Assembly (NCBI GenBank): GCA_030268105.1
Contig: BSDZ01000014.1
Span: 2,857,501-2,921,500 of the forward strand
Source of the DNA: Volvox africanus
Lineage: Eukaryota; Chlorophyta; Chlorophyceae; Chlamydomonadales; Volvocaceae
Length of the DNA stretch: 64,000 nt
Direction of reading: 5' to 3'
Shown: one piece after another, positions 30,610 through 41,620 of the stretch
How the letters are laid out: the number at the start of each line of letters is the position of its first letter
How positions within the stretch are numbered: position 1 is the first letter of the stretch
Translations under genes and position numbers: made by a program
The notes under the pieces: model-generated
What the model saw: only the letters and a program-made list of their open reading frames with translations
Databases searched by the model: none
Told to the model about the DNA's origin: nothing

Positions 30610-32990
30610 GTGTGTCTTCATCTTCTTTTCCCAGAGCAACTGCTGTGGGGTATCTGACGTCATGCTTCTCAGTCGGGATGCTGGCGGGGCCCCTCATCGG
30701 CGGCTACCTCGCCGTCAAGACTGCCCTGTGGACATGCATCGCACTCACCGCCACCATGTGAATTTATGTCGTGGCGGTTGTCCCGGAATGCGCGCCGGGG
30801 CCGCTGGCGCAGCGCGCCACCGCCAAGGCTGGTGAGGCGGCTGACGCCAACGCCGACGCTGACGCCAGCGGCACGGCGCCACCTCCGCCACTGACCGACA
30901 GCGCAATACCGGTGGGATGTGGCCAGGGTAGTCCGCTTGGGGTGGCAGACAGCGGCGTCAGGAGGCTAGCAGGGAGGGAGGTGGAACAAGAGGAGGACGA
31001 GCAGGAGCGCTTGGTGACGGTGGAAACGGAAGCGCTAGCGGCTGCGGAGGTGGTGTCGTTGATTTCGTCACAAAGCCACTTGATGAGCGGCGGCTCGGCG
31101 CCATTGGCGGCAGCGGACGCGGACGCTGGCGTACCTGGCGCCTGCCTCAAGTGATGTAGAAACTTAACCTGAATTAGCTGTTCAAAATCCTTTAATAACA
31201 TCTTAGGTTATACAGTATGAAAATTAAAAAATTAAATTAACCGGTGTACGGCACTGCTTGTTGTCCCTACACCCGGGTGAGCACTTGTGCCGGAAGCGAT
31301 GGCAATCAGGAGGAGACGATGTTGCCGTATTGTCGCCGGCCCCGGCGCAGCAGCGCAGGTGGAGGCGGCGGCAGTGGCGGTCACGGCGGCGGCAGCGGTG
31401 GTCACGGTGGCGGCAGCAGCGGTCACGGCGGCGGCAGTGGCGGTCACAGCAACGGCGGCGGCAGTAACAGGCTATTGGGTCTTTCCACCGGCTGGTCGGT
31501 GATTCGGCATTCATCTTTCTACCGCCGTATCGCCGCCATTTGGGTTGTGGTGGCAATGACGTTTGAAGGTGCTGGGGAATTACTAATGCAGTACCTGCAG
31601 TTCAAGCTGGGATTTAACACCTTAGATCAGGTACGGCCCATTAAAGTGCGCGCGTGCTTGTGTGTGTGTTTTCATGTTATACATCGCGGGGGCGAAGGGA
31701 GGGTGTGGGAAGGGGGGCGAGGGAGGGCACGGGGGCGGGGTAAGGGGCAAGGGGGAACCAAGCGGATGTGCAGTACAATTAGAAACAGAACCAGAGACCA
31801 ACCGATTGTACCAGAGGAACCGCGTTGTCGTATCAGAACGTCATTTATTGTGTTTCTATATTTTATAAGGTCTCCTTGTTGGTCTTTCTGCATTCGCATT
31901 CGTATTCCAGAAGAGATGTTTCCTTCTGCCTGTCTGCCTTCCTTCGTCCACGTAAGGCCCACGTGCTAACAGTCCTCGCGTCCGGGGGCCTGGTGGTCAA
32001 GTTGGGCCTCCTGGCCCTGATGGTTCGTTGGATGGGAGAACGGCGGTTGTTGGCATTCGGTTTGGCAGCTTACGCGGCGGAGTGTGTGGCGCTGGCGGCG
32101 GCGCCTACCAAGGCTGCGGGCCTGGCGGCGGTGTCCATTGGGTCGCTGGCGTTGGTGTGCTGGCCGTCGCTGACAGCGTTAGAGACAGCGGGAGTGGACC
32201 CCACGCATCAGGGGGCGGTGTTCGGGGCGCTACAGGTGGGTGGAGGGACGGAAAGGGGAGGGGAAGGGGAGTCCTACCTGCGAAGTTCAGGTATTCCTCG
32301 CAGCGACCTGCTCTCATCCCATGAGGCGTGCTCCCAGAGGCCCTTCCGCACGATGCTCCGTTTGCGCCTCTCTCTTCAGCATACTGGCACTAATACGCAA
32401 CGACCTTTCACACTCACCTATCCAGTTCGCCTCCTTGTACGGCTACGACCCCGAAACTCCTTCTCCCCGTCCCCGTCCCCATCCCCGCCGTTGTTTTTTA
32501 TGTTTATAAGGTTTAACGTTGTTACAGGGTTTTCTTGCAATCACACACTCGCACCTATTACCCCCTTTCCCCTTCTCCCCCCTCCCTGCAAAGGCCATCA
32601 GCTCAATGGCCTCTGGTCTGGGCCCCTTGCTATTCGCGGCCGTGTTCCGTCAGGCGACTCGCAGCGATTCGGGGGGGAGGCCCATGCCCGGGGTGGTGTG
32701 GTACCTGGCAGCTGCCACGACTACGGTTGCCATCGGCCTTACTCTCAGCCTTCCCCAACAACCACAGCACGTGCATCCGCATCAACATACGCGCCATTGC
32801 GGGCAGGATGGTGGAGCCCATGTCGCTGAGGGCAAGGGCGGATGCAGCGGTGGCGGCTGTGGAAGGCAACGCTGCGGTCGGGACGTGAAGTGCAGTCCGG
32901 ATGTGGAAGAGGGAGGGGCTGGCAGCGGCAGTCAGTCAGAGGAGGAGGGCCTGGAGCATCACCATTTGGAGCAAGAGTGGGTCAGGGAAA
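30610..32990 (+). pseudogene. MFS transporter fragment, right-arm copy
   Basis: Same gene fragment as the left-arm copy but on the plus strand and longer at the 3' end. Exons lie at about 30631-31630, 31952-32235 (through TALETAGVDPTHQGAVFGAL) and about 32596-33000 (SSMASGLGPLLFAAVF). The ASGLGPLLF segment after GAVFGAL matches the usual MFSD14/HIAT1 order. It carries an in-frame TGA at about 30757-30762 where the left copy has a Trp codon (ISWIYV in the left arm), so it cannot encode the protein unbroken. N-terminal helices are missing here too. It joins directly to upstream unknown sequence at about 30570-30610, where the left arm has 1.35 kb more. Confidence 0.65.
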
Positions 32991-34006
32991 GGGGGGCAGC
33001 GGCCGGGAGTGGGGAGGGGAGGGGAGGGGAGGGGAGGGGAAGAGGGGATCGCGAGCCGGGTCAGTATCCATGTAAGGTTTCCCAACCCACACGGACTCAT
33101 CAGGTATGTGGCATGTCGGAGGGATTATCGCTGTATTATGTAACTTCAGCGGTTTAATAGTTGGGTCGTTGCTGGTTGGCCGTTGGCTTGGTTTTCTGAA
33201 AGATTGCTTCAACCTTCGCGTGGCAGTGTAGTGCAGATTGGCATCGGAAGCCGCACTTGGTGGTTCAGGCAGTTGACTGGATTTCCCCAACGATGGGACT
33301 CAGGAAAGCGGTGCTGCTGAAGGAACGTTTACGTTGGAAACTTTTTTATGTGCTGCCAGTCTTTTCTTATTGTTTTTTCGCTATTTTTTGGCATGTTTGC
33401 TGTAAGTTTTACATAACGACTTCTAAAACCCTAATACAAATTGTATTGCAGAAAATGTTTGAACGTAAACTAGGCAGCCGCCAAGGCCGCAAATAGACGC
33501 CCAAAATAAGGCAATAGAATCCATATTAAAGTTTACATTTGACCTTGTTAAAGCAACGCTATTGAACCGTGCACCCCAGGAAAACTATGCCGTTGAGTTT
33601 TGCCGTAAAGAAGGACCGAAGAATGGTCAGAAAGTAATAAGTACAATTTGGAAGAAGGATGGGAGGACTTCTGTGTCAGAAAACGACAGGACGACAGTCG
33701 AAGGGTACGACATCGGCATGGGGGAATGGGAAGAGAACCGGAACCGGAAAGGGCGTTAAAAGGCACAGTTGTGAAAGAAGAAGGCGGGGCACAGATTAAG
33801 ACGCGGGGTCAGGGGCGCGTAGGAAAAGAGAAGGGTGAAGAGAGAATGGCAGGGGCAAAGAACGGTCGCGGGAAGCACAGTCTAGGACCACGAATGGCTC
33901 CCACCAGAAGGTGCGTAGGTAACAAAATGAACATATATGTTACATGAATTTGGTCACCACGATGCAAGTGGACCGCTTCACCACCACTTGGCCGCCACCA
34001 CCAGAT

Positions 34007-35347
34007 GGCTCTGAAGGGGCTCAGAGGGTGAGTAGCGGGGTCAGCAGTCTGGGATGCCGCAAGACTATAGTTGGTGCCAAGCACGCTACACGACATACTG
34101 ACAGACTCGTGAGCCTCACGGCAGAAGATGGGCCGGTGCACACTGCCATCAACGGACCTCCAGCCACCAGCCGATGTGCAAAATAACACTAACAGACGCC
34201 AGCCCCGACTTCCAGTGGTGTCAGTCCTATGCGGCGCAAATCGGACCCCTATAAACCGCGCATGCGAAAAAATAGTAATGAACTCGTCCACAGGGATCGT
34301 TGCGTCGTAATAATCAACATCTCCAGACGTCCTATCCTGTGGCCTCTTCTTGAAACGCCGGATTGTTAATAAATAAATTAAATGCCTTCTGAGAGGAACC
34401 ACGCAACGCCAAAACCCACAAACCCAGTTACGAGTTCGTGTGCGTGAGGGTGCAAAGGAAGCATTGATGAGATGCATATATTTGATCGTTAGGTTTAATC
34501 CATTGGTGGATATCTTGCAAGAGCGGGGCACAGGAACACATCAGCCACGGCTCTCAAAATCAAACATTTCGCACATATTCTTGCAACAGTTTTGTCAGGC
34601 GTACGACCTGACCCATACGACCTGCAAATGCATGAGCAGGCAATCCAATTTGACCCGCCCATAAATAGCAGCAGGACCAAAATAAAGTTTTGGTTCTTGA
34701 GCTTGCGATATTCTGCAATCATGTAAGACCAACTAGGGCCATTTGGTTATGGACTCGGTGGCTCACGAAGTCATCGTGGGATGTGAAAGCGGTTGTAATT
34801 GTAAGCTTTGAAGACTATTGTAGCGCTACGGGCCGAGCTGGCTTTGGACGTGTGCGGCTGTTCGTGGGACTTTCACGACATACAACCATAAAACCATGCA
34901 CACACATACACACACACAGACAGTGCTCCTCCGTCACTTGTTATGTCGCGCCTTTCCTTGCTTTCTGTCTTCCGTTCATCCCCAGCCCTCCCAAAATCCC
35001 TAAATTGTGCCTCAGTACCTCTCAGTACCCTGGTGGGGCTGTTGTGTGCAACAGAGGTTTTGAATTGAAAGAAAACCGCAATAACGATTTCACAACAACA
35101 ATAACGAACAACTCAGAACGGCAATATCAACTAACAACAGCAACAATCAACAGTGACGACATCACAACATCATAGGCCCCCGTTTACATTTCGTACTAAC
35201 TCTTTTCCCACGTATGGCCGTATGTAGCTGTCCCCGACTTACTCCGGGCGCACTAAAAGAGTTTTTCCCATCGGCTTGCTGCCCGACCCGGGCCCCAACC
35301 CGGGCCCCAACACGTCCGGCTGTCTGTGTGGCCTCCCGGGGCAAGCC
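34007..35347. other. Region without a supported gene
   Basis: It flanks the right arm. Open frames here are short and lack splice or codon support. A CA-rich run at 34897-34920 and a GC-rich near-repeat of CGGGCCCCAACC at 35287-35312 are the only visible structures. Confidence 0.5.
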
Positions 35348-35761
35348 TCAGCCCTCAGGCCCCCCCGCGCGTTTGCTAAGGAATAGGAAGCTGCGCTTGC
35401 TGACACTGCTACCGCCACTACTCGTTACATTGGTACTGCGGCTGGTCGAGATGAGGGATCGCGGGAAATCCCCGCCGGAAAGCGAATTTGATCCTGCACT
35501 GCTGCTCCACAGGCTGGTAAAAGTCTCCATCGCGCCAATGACGCTACATCTCGGCCTTGAGCTGCAGGCCCCGCCGCCGTGACACCTGCCGGCGCCGTCA
35601 CCAATGCAGTCCAGGGACGGCGACGACATCTCCAAAGTTGGATTGCTTGACCTGGGCGCCTGCTGCTGAGCCACCGCTGTGACAGGCGTTCCGTCAGCCG
35701 CCACTGCCGAGCCCCAGCACGCCCTGTCGTCGGCGCCATCACCACCACGGCTGCGACCCAT
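35348..35761 (-). CDS. Hypothetical Ser-rich ORF
   Basis: A 137-codon frame beginning with ATG at 35761 and ending at 35348, rich in Ser, Gly and Ala. It follows the hypothetical gene ending at 35831 and could be a 3' exon of it or unrelated. The complementary strand is also open over much of the length, so coding status is doubtful. Confidence 0.2.
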   Translation of the reverse strand: MGRSRGGDGADDRACWGSAVAADGTPVTAVAQQQAPRSSNPTLEMSSPSLDCIGDGAGRCHGGGACSSRPRCSVIGAMETFTSLWSSSAGSNSLSGGDFPRSLISTSRSTNVTSSGGSSVSKRSFLFLSKRAGGPEG

Positions 35762-35830
35762 GTGAGGGGAACCGCCACTATTCTCTCGACGAGCGCGTCC
35801 GTCAGCGCATTTCAGGGGGTCCGCCTGTGC

Positions 35831-36820
35831 CTACGCCTGCGCTTGCGCGAGCACCGCCTCAACTCCGCATCCCGTAAGCAGCTCCAGGATGACGCGCAGC
35901 ACGTCATCTGGCGAACCGCGGTACGGATTCACGTAGCGCCATACAGCTTGCTTAACAAGCGCGTGCAGTGCGCGGTGCTGGATCGCACGGGCTGCAGCCA
36001 TGGCAGTGTCGTACAGCGGACTGGCCGCGTCTAAGCGCGCTTCACGGGTGCAGGCAGGGGCCCCGCCTGGGCCCCACACGTGGTCGTGGATTTGGGCCGC
36101 GAGCTGAAGCGCTTGCATGGCCAGACGCACGTCGTCGCCGTCCATCAAGCGAACAAGGTGACTGCCACGTGTTGGCTGCGGCGGCGGCTCTTGAAAATGG
36201 TGGCTTTGGAGCTGCTTTTGCCGTGGGATCCGTTGCGCATCCCTATCCGGGTGCAGATGGCGCAAATAGTGGTGGTTGCGGTAGTTAAGAGGATTATCAT
36301 GGTGAACGCGCTGGTGGTGCTGATGCTGATGCTGATGCTGGTTCGGGTGGTGCTGATGTTTGCAATGCTTGCCTACGGTATTGGCCTTCCGCTGGTTGGC
36401 GGTGGCATTGGTAGCGGCGCAGCTTTGCTTCCAGCTGTTATCAGCGGCCCCCCTGATGCACGGCCTTCTCACTTCCGAGGCCAAGGACATAGCAGAATCA
36501 AACGCTGGATTACCCAGCTTTGGAAACCCTGAACGCTGACAGGGATACTTCTGGCCGCAGCTGTGTCCTCTGCGCCGTATTCGGTCCAGGAGCTTGGAGG
36601 TGGCTTTAGCGAGGTTGGAGACAGCACGGACGGCAAGACGAGAGACCTCGCAATACCACATTGCTGCGTAGGGAGACCCCGGTACGCCTGTCTCGGTCTG
36701 GCCGTTCCCGCTTTCGAGTGTGTGGATCGCATGGAGGGCTGACGGCGTCAAAGGTTTGACTAATGATCTCTCGACAAAATCCTCTTCATCCTCCTCTCTA
36801 ATCATCGTCGAAGTCAGCAT
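35831..36820 (-). CDS. Hypothetical protein with His/Gln-rich linker
   Basis: A 329-codon frame from ATG at 36820; the frame is open further upstream, so the start may lie in an earlier exon. An acidic N-terminus (REEDEEDFVE) is followed by a helical region (EVSRLAVRAVSNLAKATSKLLDR), a low-complexity HQHQHQHH/NHH linker, and a well-behaved Ala/Leu-rich C-terminal block (DVRLAMQALQLAAQIHDHVW ... VLRVILELLTGCGVEAVLAQ) ending at TAG. No domain recognised. The C-terminal block looks like folded protein, which argues against a chance frame; the complementary frame with hydrophobic runs is probably its shadow. Confidence 0.45.
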   Translation of the reverse strand: MLTSTMIREEDEEDFVERSLVKPLTPSALHAIHTLESGNGQTETGVPGSPYAAMWYCEVSRLAVRAVSNLAKATSKLLDRIRRRGHSCGQKYPCQRSGFPKLGNPAFDSAMSLASEVRRPCIRGAADNSWKQSCAATNATANQRKANTVGKHCKHQHHPNQHQHQHQHHQRVHHDNPLNYRNHHYLRHLHPDRDAQRIPRQKQLQSHHFQEPPPQPTRGSHLVRLMDGDDVRLAMQALQLAAQIHDHVWGPGGAPACTREARLDAASPLYDTAMAAARAIQHRALHALVKQAVWRYVNPYRGSPDDVLRVILELLTGCGVEAVLAQAQA

Positions 36821-39540
36821 CCATGGGTTATCTTTGTGAGCTCGGCTGTTGTAGGGCGTCCCGACCTGTCCGGCAGGTAGTTCGTCCCATGCCGTTGTCC
36901 GAGATGAAAAAAAGGAAGGACTTGTACCAAAAACCCAATCGGCACAAAAGTGCACATAAATGCGTACATATGTGTTGAATCCTTTTATGGTACCGCATTG
37001 TGGACTCAGTCTGACGACTTTCTGAGTCAAGGTGAGACAGTGTCTCACACGACATAACGTCGGATAACACATAAGCCCTAACGAGGCGCTGATGGAGACG
37101 AATAAAACGTATAGTTTCGTAACGACAGCAAAAACTACCGCTCTGGCCAATCGCGACAACGGGAGACGTCCCGGACTGTGCCCACCGCCTCACCTCCACA
37201 CGAGAGGTTGAACATCCCAGTATGGACCTTTTACGTGGCATAAGTTTTATAACGACTGTCTTTTCCATGCCAGAAAATGTTGCGGATTGGTGGGGCGATG
37301 TCCCGAGAAGTACTTGCACCGGAACTAAAACACGCTCTAACCATACCGGTGTGTTTTCGATCAGAAACCAAATATTATCAATTCCAGACTTAGATTAGTC
37401 ATGATGCTGAAACACGGCTTTGGGGTTATTTATCATAGGAGCTACCGAGGCATGAAGCCGCATTTGCGAGCTTGCAATAGTTGAGAACATATTTTTTAAC
37501 ATTTATCATTATAAAAAGATAAAACTTGAAGCGCTATGACAAATAAGTTTATTTGTTAAGTTTCCAGCTGGTTTTCGGGCCCCCATAAGCATCGTACGGC
37601 AACTCAGGAATCTTCGTCCCATCCATATAACTGCTGCTCTGGGCTCTCAATTTATTTCCCATGGATTACACAAAACATAAGAAACCTTCCTGCATACGTC
37701 AGAGTTATCGTCCACTTGCTGATGGCCTGTCCTGATGATCGGTTACGACCCATATTTTGTTGTGCTGAAAAGAATCGCGACGAACCTTCCATTCTCCCTC
37801 TTGCTCCCCTCTCGCGAAGATATTCTGGTGGAAGCGGCGGGATGAACTTTGCCAAGGATATCCCAAAAGGCTGCGAGACAGATTCAGTCGCCTTCCATCC
37901 TTGAGTTCATTTCCAGGTCGAGTCCTTCATCTCCTTCTAATCTTACAAGTCATCGGCGGACACGGATCTGCAAATTTCGTTTAGCAGAACGGGTTCTAAT
38001 GGGTCCGTAGTGTCAGCGAGCCATCGTATTCCAGACATTGACGAAAGCCTGAAGGCCTCGGAGGACCAACCTTCAGACCAACCCGAGAAACTAGAACGCC
38101 ATGCAAGGGCTAGGCACTTCACGGCGCCCTGCAGGCTGAAGGTTCTTCAGGGTTCTGTCATGTTGACCCCCTCCCCCAACCTTAATACCCTAAGAAGACC
38201 TCCAAGACCAAACCGATTCAGTGAATTCCCACACGGAACAAACGCCGGCAGCAATTATCGGTTAACTATACCGACCTCTACCAAAGACACCTGCACCATG
38301 TCGTCTAAATAGCTGGCAATACACCAGTTTGGTCAAAGGTGTGCTTCCTGAAGCCGGACAGACACGACGGCTTTCTTTTCATTACAAGCCCGGTCTGCTA
38401 ATGGATATCTTCTCGATCTTCTCCTTCCGTGCCGCCTTTCCTTCCTTCCAAAAACATAGAGCTGCCCTCGGTACCGCAGCCCAATCTTGGATTCGCTACA
38501 GGCAGGGGTCGGTTCTGGTCCGGTCCGGCCGTCCAAGGCCCGCGCAATCCAAATCCTGCAATGCAACTCCAGGGTAAGTGGAGGCACGCAAAGTGATGCT
38601 CCTATGCACAAACACACCCACGGACTGCTCCAACAGATGTGGGTGCGGACGGACCCGCCACCCTGGCAGAAGGAGAGCAGCTCGTGACAAGGACTACTGC
38701 TCGCACGTAGGGACGCAGTTTCCGCGTGACGACAAGACTTACGGTGGGTTACCACTAGCGGCTCTCCAGCTGCATTTCCCACCCTCCATATCGCAGGCAG
38801 CGTGAAAAACGCAACAAACCAGCCGGGTCGGTTTGAGTCGGGTCGGGTCGGGTCGGGCGAATCAGAGCATCTCTCGCAATGGTCGACTGCGTAGCTGGTC
38901 CACCAACATAGCACCATCACAGGCCATGCCGGAGATGTTATAACGTCAGCGCGTTGCAACACTCTCCGAAACCCTAAGCTTAAGACATCAGATAGAAGCC
39001 TCTCTTTCCAAAACCACGACCAGACCATGTTAGTCTCCCTCCTGCAATCTCTCCTGGCTCTCCGACCTCACCGGTTCATGACACTCGGGCGAAAACAACC
39101 CGCGATAGCGACGGCAAGGTAACAAGTAATCACTCCCCGTGTCTCTCACACACACATAGTCGTCAGGAGCACAAGACATATATTTGACCGCTTAGCATAA
39201 CATAACGTAGCGGCAAAGGCCTAATCAAGTCCTTTGTATGTTGGGTATCAACCTTGACAACCTTGACAAGCGTCCAACCAAGTTAGGGATCAAAAACGCC
39301 AAACAAGAAAGACGGCCGGAGGCCCCGATCTACCGCATGATAAGACCAAGGCGGGCGCCAACAGTGGGCCTTATCACATATAAGTCCCGCATACATGCAT
39401 ACCGGTACATGTGTATGTGCATGCTGTTAATAGATCCTTAGAGGTGTACGGCGGGAACTTCGTTAAATGTAAAACACGCACATGCATGCTTGCGTCCACA
39501 TGTGCATGTGGGTGCATAATCAGCCACGAAATGCACGGAG
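36821..39540. other. Region without a supported gene
   Basis: Frames at 38010-38312 (plus) and 38333-39028 (minus) are open but have no recognisable domain, and stop codons in neighbouring frames suggest either old mobile-element sequence or non-coding DNA. A short (GGGTC)n run lies at 38835-38859. Confidence 0.4.
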
Positions 39541-39559
39541 CATAGGATGCTTACTTACA

Positions 39560-41013
39560 GGATATGCCAGGTACCGCGCCAATCAGCATCGATGTTACGT
39601 CACGAAGATAAAACCCTGACTCCCCCTGTATGTACATGGAAGTGTATGTGTACGTGTATGTGCGTATATCCGTTGGTAAACACGTATGCTGCTCTCTAAG
39701 AACGATCGCTCTCACCGCTCGGCACGGAATAGATGGCCTAGATACGTACCGGCGACATCATCGCCTCGCTCCCATCTTTCACTGTCGCGATCGACGCTGA
39801 TTACGATGGCGCCCGGCATCACCGCACAGCTTTGTCTCAAGCCTGCTGCCATAGCCGTTGCAACTCTGCAATAATTAGAACCATCGCTATTTTATTTGTT
39901 AATTCAACTCTTACTTCTACAGGCAGGAAAAGCAGCAGTTCGCGAACTCAAGTGTAGAAGCCCTGATGCAGCAGCCTACGCAAGCCAACAGCACATGCAT
40001 CAAGCAAACCCGGAGGGATCGTATATCATATTGGAATACGACCGTTGCAAGACTACTTCTGAGAATGCCCAAAATTGAGGATTGGGCTCTCATCATGCTC
40101 GCTGCCGTGGCCTCTGCCACACGCGTCAACGTCGCAAGCCGGAACCGCCAACCGCCAACCGTAAACAGCCGTGATCCAATCCAGGCCTTCCAACCCCGGA
40201 CCCGTCACGGCATAAGAGTTTAAGTCAAGGTCTTTGACTGGAAAAGCGCTCTTCGATGGCTCAACAAGCCGATACTGATACGTTTCGCCATTTTGCGCCG
40301 ACAGAAAGATCAAAATCGAGCCCTCCCTACCCTGGAAGGCAACCTGCCGTAAACGTGAGCGTAATTAGTAGAGTCCTGGTCAAATCCTTCAGCGGCGAGC
40401 CGGGGTCCCATGCGCATTCTAAATCAAGATCCTTCCAAGCCGCTGGCTCTCAAGAGCCATATCATCGTCATCATTTTATCGTCATGCATCACCATCATGA
40501 TCATCATAATCACCACCATTATTGTGCATTGTGTGCAGCGACAAACACAGCTACACATGGCGTCTCCAAACGCAGAATGCACGTGCGATTCCGAAGCCAT
40601 CATAGTCGACTGCATATCTGGCATAGTTCGGAATCAGTCCATATGTTCCTGAACACGTCCTGAACACTAAGCCTGTTCTGATACCGCGCATATATGGGAT
40701 TGCCCATCGCAAGCATGCTCGCACTTTGTCGGCCACCGTGGCTACCGTTAGAAAGGAAGGGCGGTCGCTTAATCGGATTGTGCGACGCCCTAAGCAACAG
40801 CGCAAGATTTGCAACACATTTGCTCACCAGGCCGGTCAGCAAAGGCAACATCTCCACGTACCAGAACCAGCAGAGTACTCGCGAAGCCTTCTCGCCGGCC
40901 AAATGAAGATGTGCTTCCGCAGTATACGCAATATACTTCACCACGCGGTTGCACATCATTCCAATGACCAACACGGATTCCATCCTGATATCTAGTCCAT
41001 ATACCACAAACAC
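39560..41013 (-). CDS. Exon-like blocks of an unidentified minus-strand gene
   Basis: Several minus-strand blocks read like protein and carry splice signals. About 41013-40790 has hydrophobic stretches (CWFWYVEMLPLLTGLVSKCV). About 40345-40077 begins after a CAG acceptor with VAFQGREGSILIFLSAQNG and contains LDLNSYAVTGPGLEGLDWIT. About 39860-39735 has MPGAIVISVDRDSERWERG and ends at GTACGT. About 39626-39560 has GESGFYLRDVTSMLIG between a CAG acceptor and a GTAAGT donor. The phases of the last two blocks do not join cleanly, so the model is incomplete. Possible membrane protein; family not recognised. A competing plus-strand frame ends at 41385. Confidence 0.3.
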
Positions 41014-41620
41014 ATATGCATGGATGGACGCTCAGGCGACATGGCCTTGACCCAGATGCGGCTGGAGCTGCTGCGTCGTTAAGTCCATAGACCAACAAGC
41101 AAGAGACAGAATGGGTGTATGTACTGCACACACCGCGGCAAGCTTGCTGCCCTCCATTTACCCAAACATACACTTTATGTCCCCGGATGCCTCCATGAAC
41201 TCCTGCTGGTGTTGTTGGCACTGCAGCGACTGCTGCAGCATCAGCACCAGCACCAGCACCAGAGCGTGGCGAGACAGGAAAGGCGGGCGGACAGGAGCAC
41301 ATACCACAGGCAACCGCCCCGTGCCAAGCGTCTATCGATGAGCAACAAGCACGACCCGCGGTACGAGTTCCTCCGCCACGCCTAACCTTAATGGCTACTA
41401 CTCATTTACGACGAGGGATGGTACGCTCTGTAACTCCTTGCCCTTATAACATACTGCTGCTTAATAAGCTCTGCCTCCACAGGCCTGGTGTGGAGATTTG
41501 CGGCAGGGTAAGTAGAGGACGGCCATTTCCAAACTAGCCATTTCCAAACTAGCTTAGTATGCCGCTGCACGCATCGGTGCTGCGGTACCAGCAGCGACTG
41601 CGACGGCTGCACCCGGAGAC

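Larger units (their letters stand above)
29478..34006. repeat. Right arm of large inverted duplication
   Basis: Inverted counterpart of the left arm. Right-only material includes a ~95-bp AT-rich insertion at about 31148-31240, MFS gene sequence at about 32100-32490 and 32520-32998 missing from the left arm, and a ~140-bp segment at about 33785-33925. Because the arms differ by indels and substitutions, they are not a simple assembly echo. Confidence 0.9.

Noticed and set aside
22252..34006. Inverted duplication as a pure assembly artefact
   Set aside because: The arms differ by several large indels, point changes and array lengths, which an echo of one sequence would not show; still worth confirming with long reads.
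36080..36532. Plus-strand frame with long hydrophobic runs resembling a membrane protein
   Set aside because: It is the antisense of the His/Gln-rich and C-terminal parts of the minus-strand hypothetical gene; GAT/CTG-rich repeats give hydrophobic residues by chance.
38835..38859. (GGGTC)n run considered as telomere-like DNA
   Set aside because: The unit is not the plant or algal telomere unit (TTTAGGG or TTTTAGGG) and there are only a few copies.
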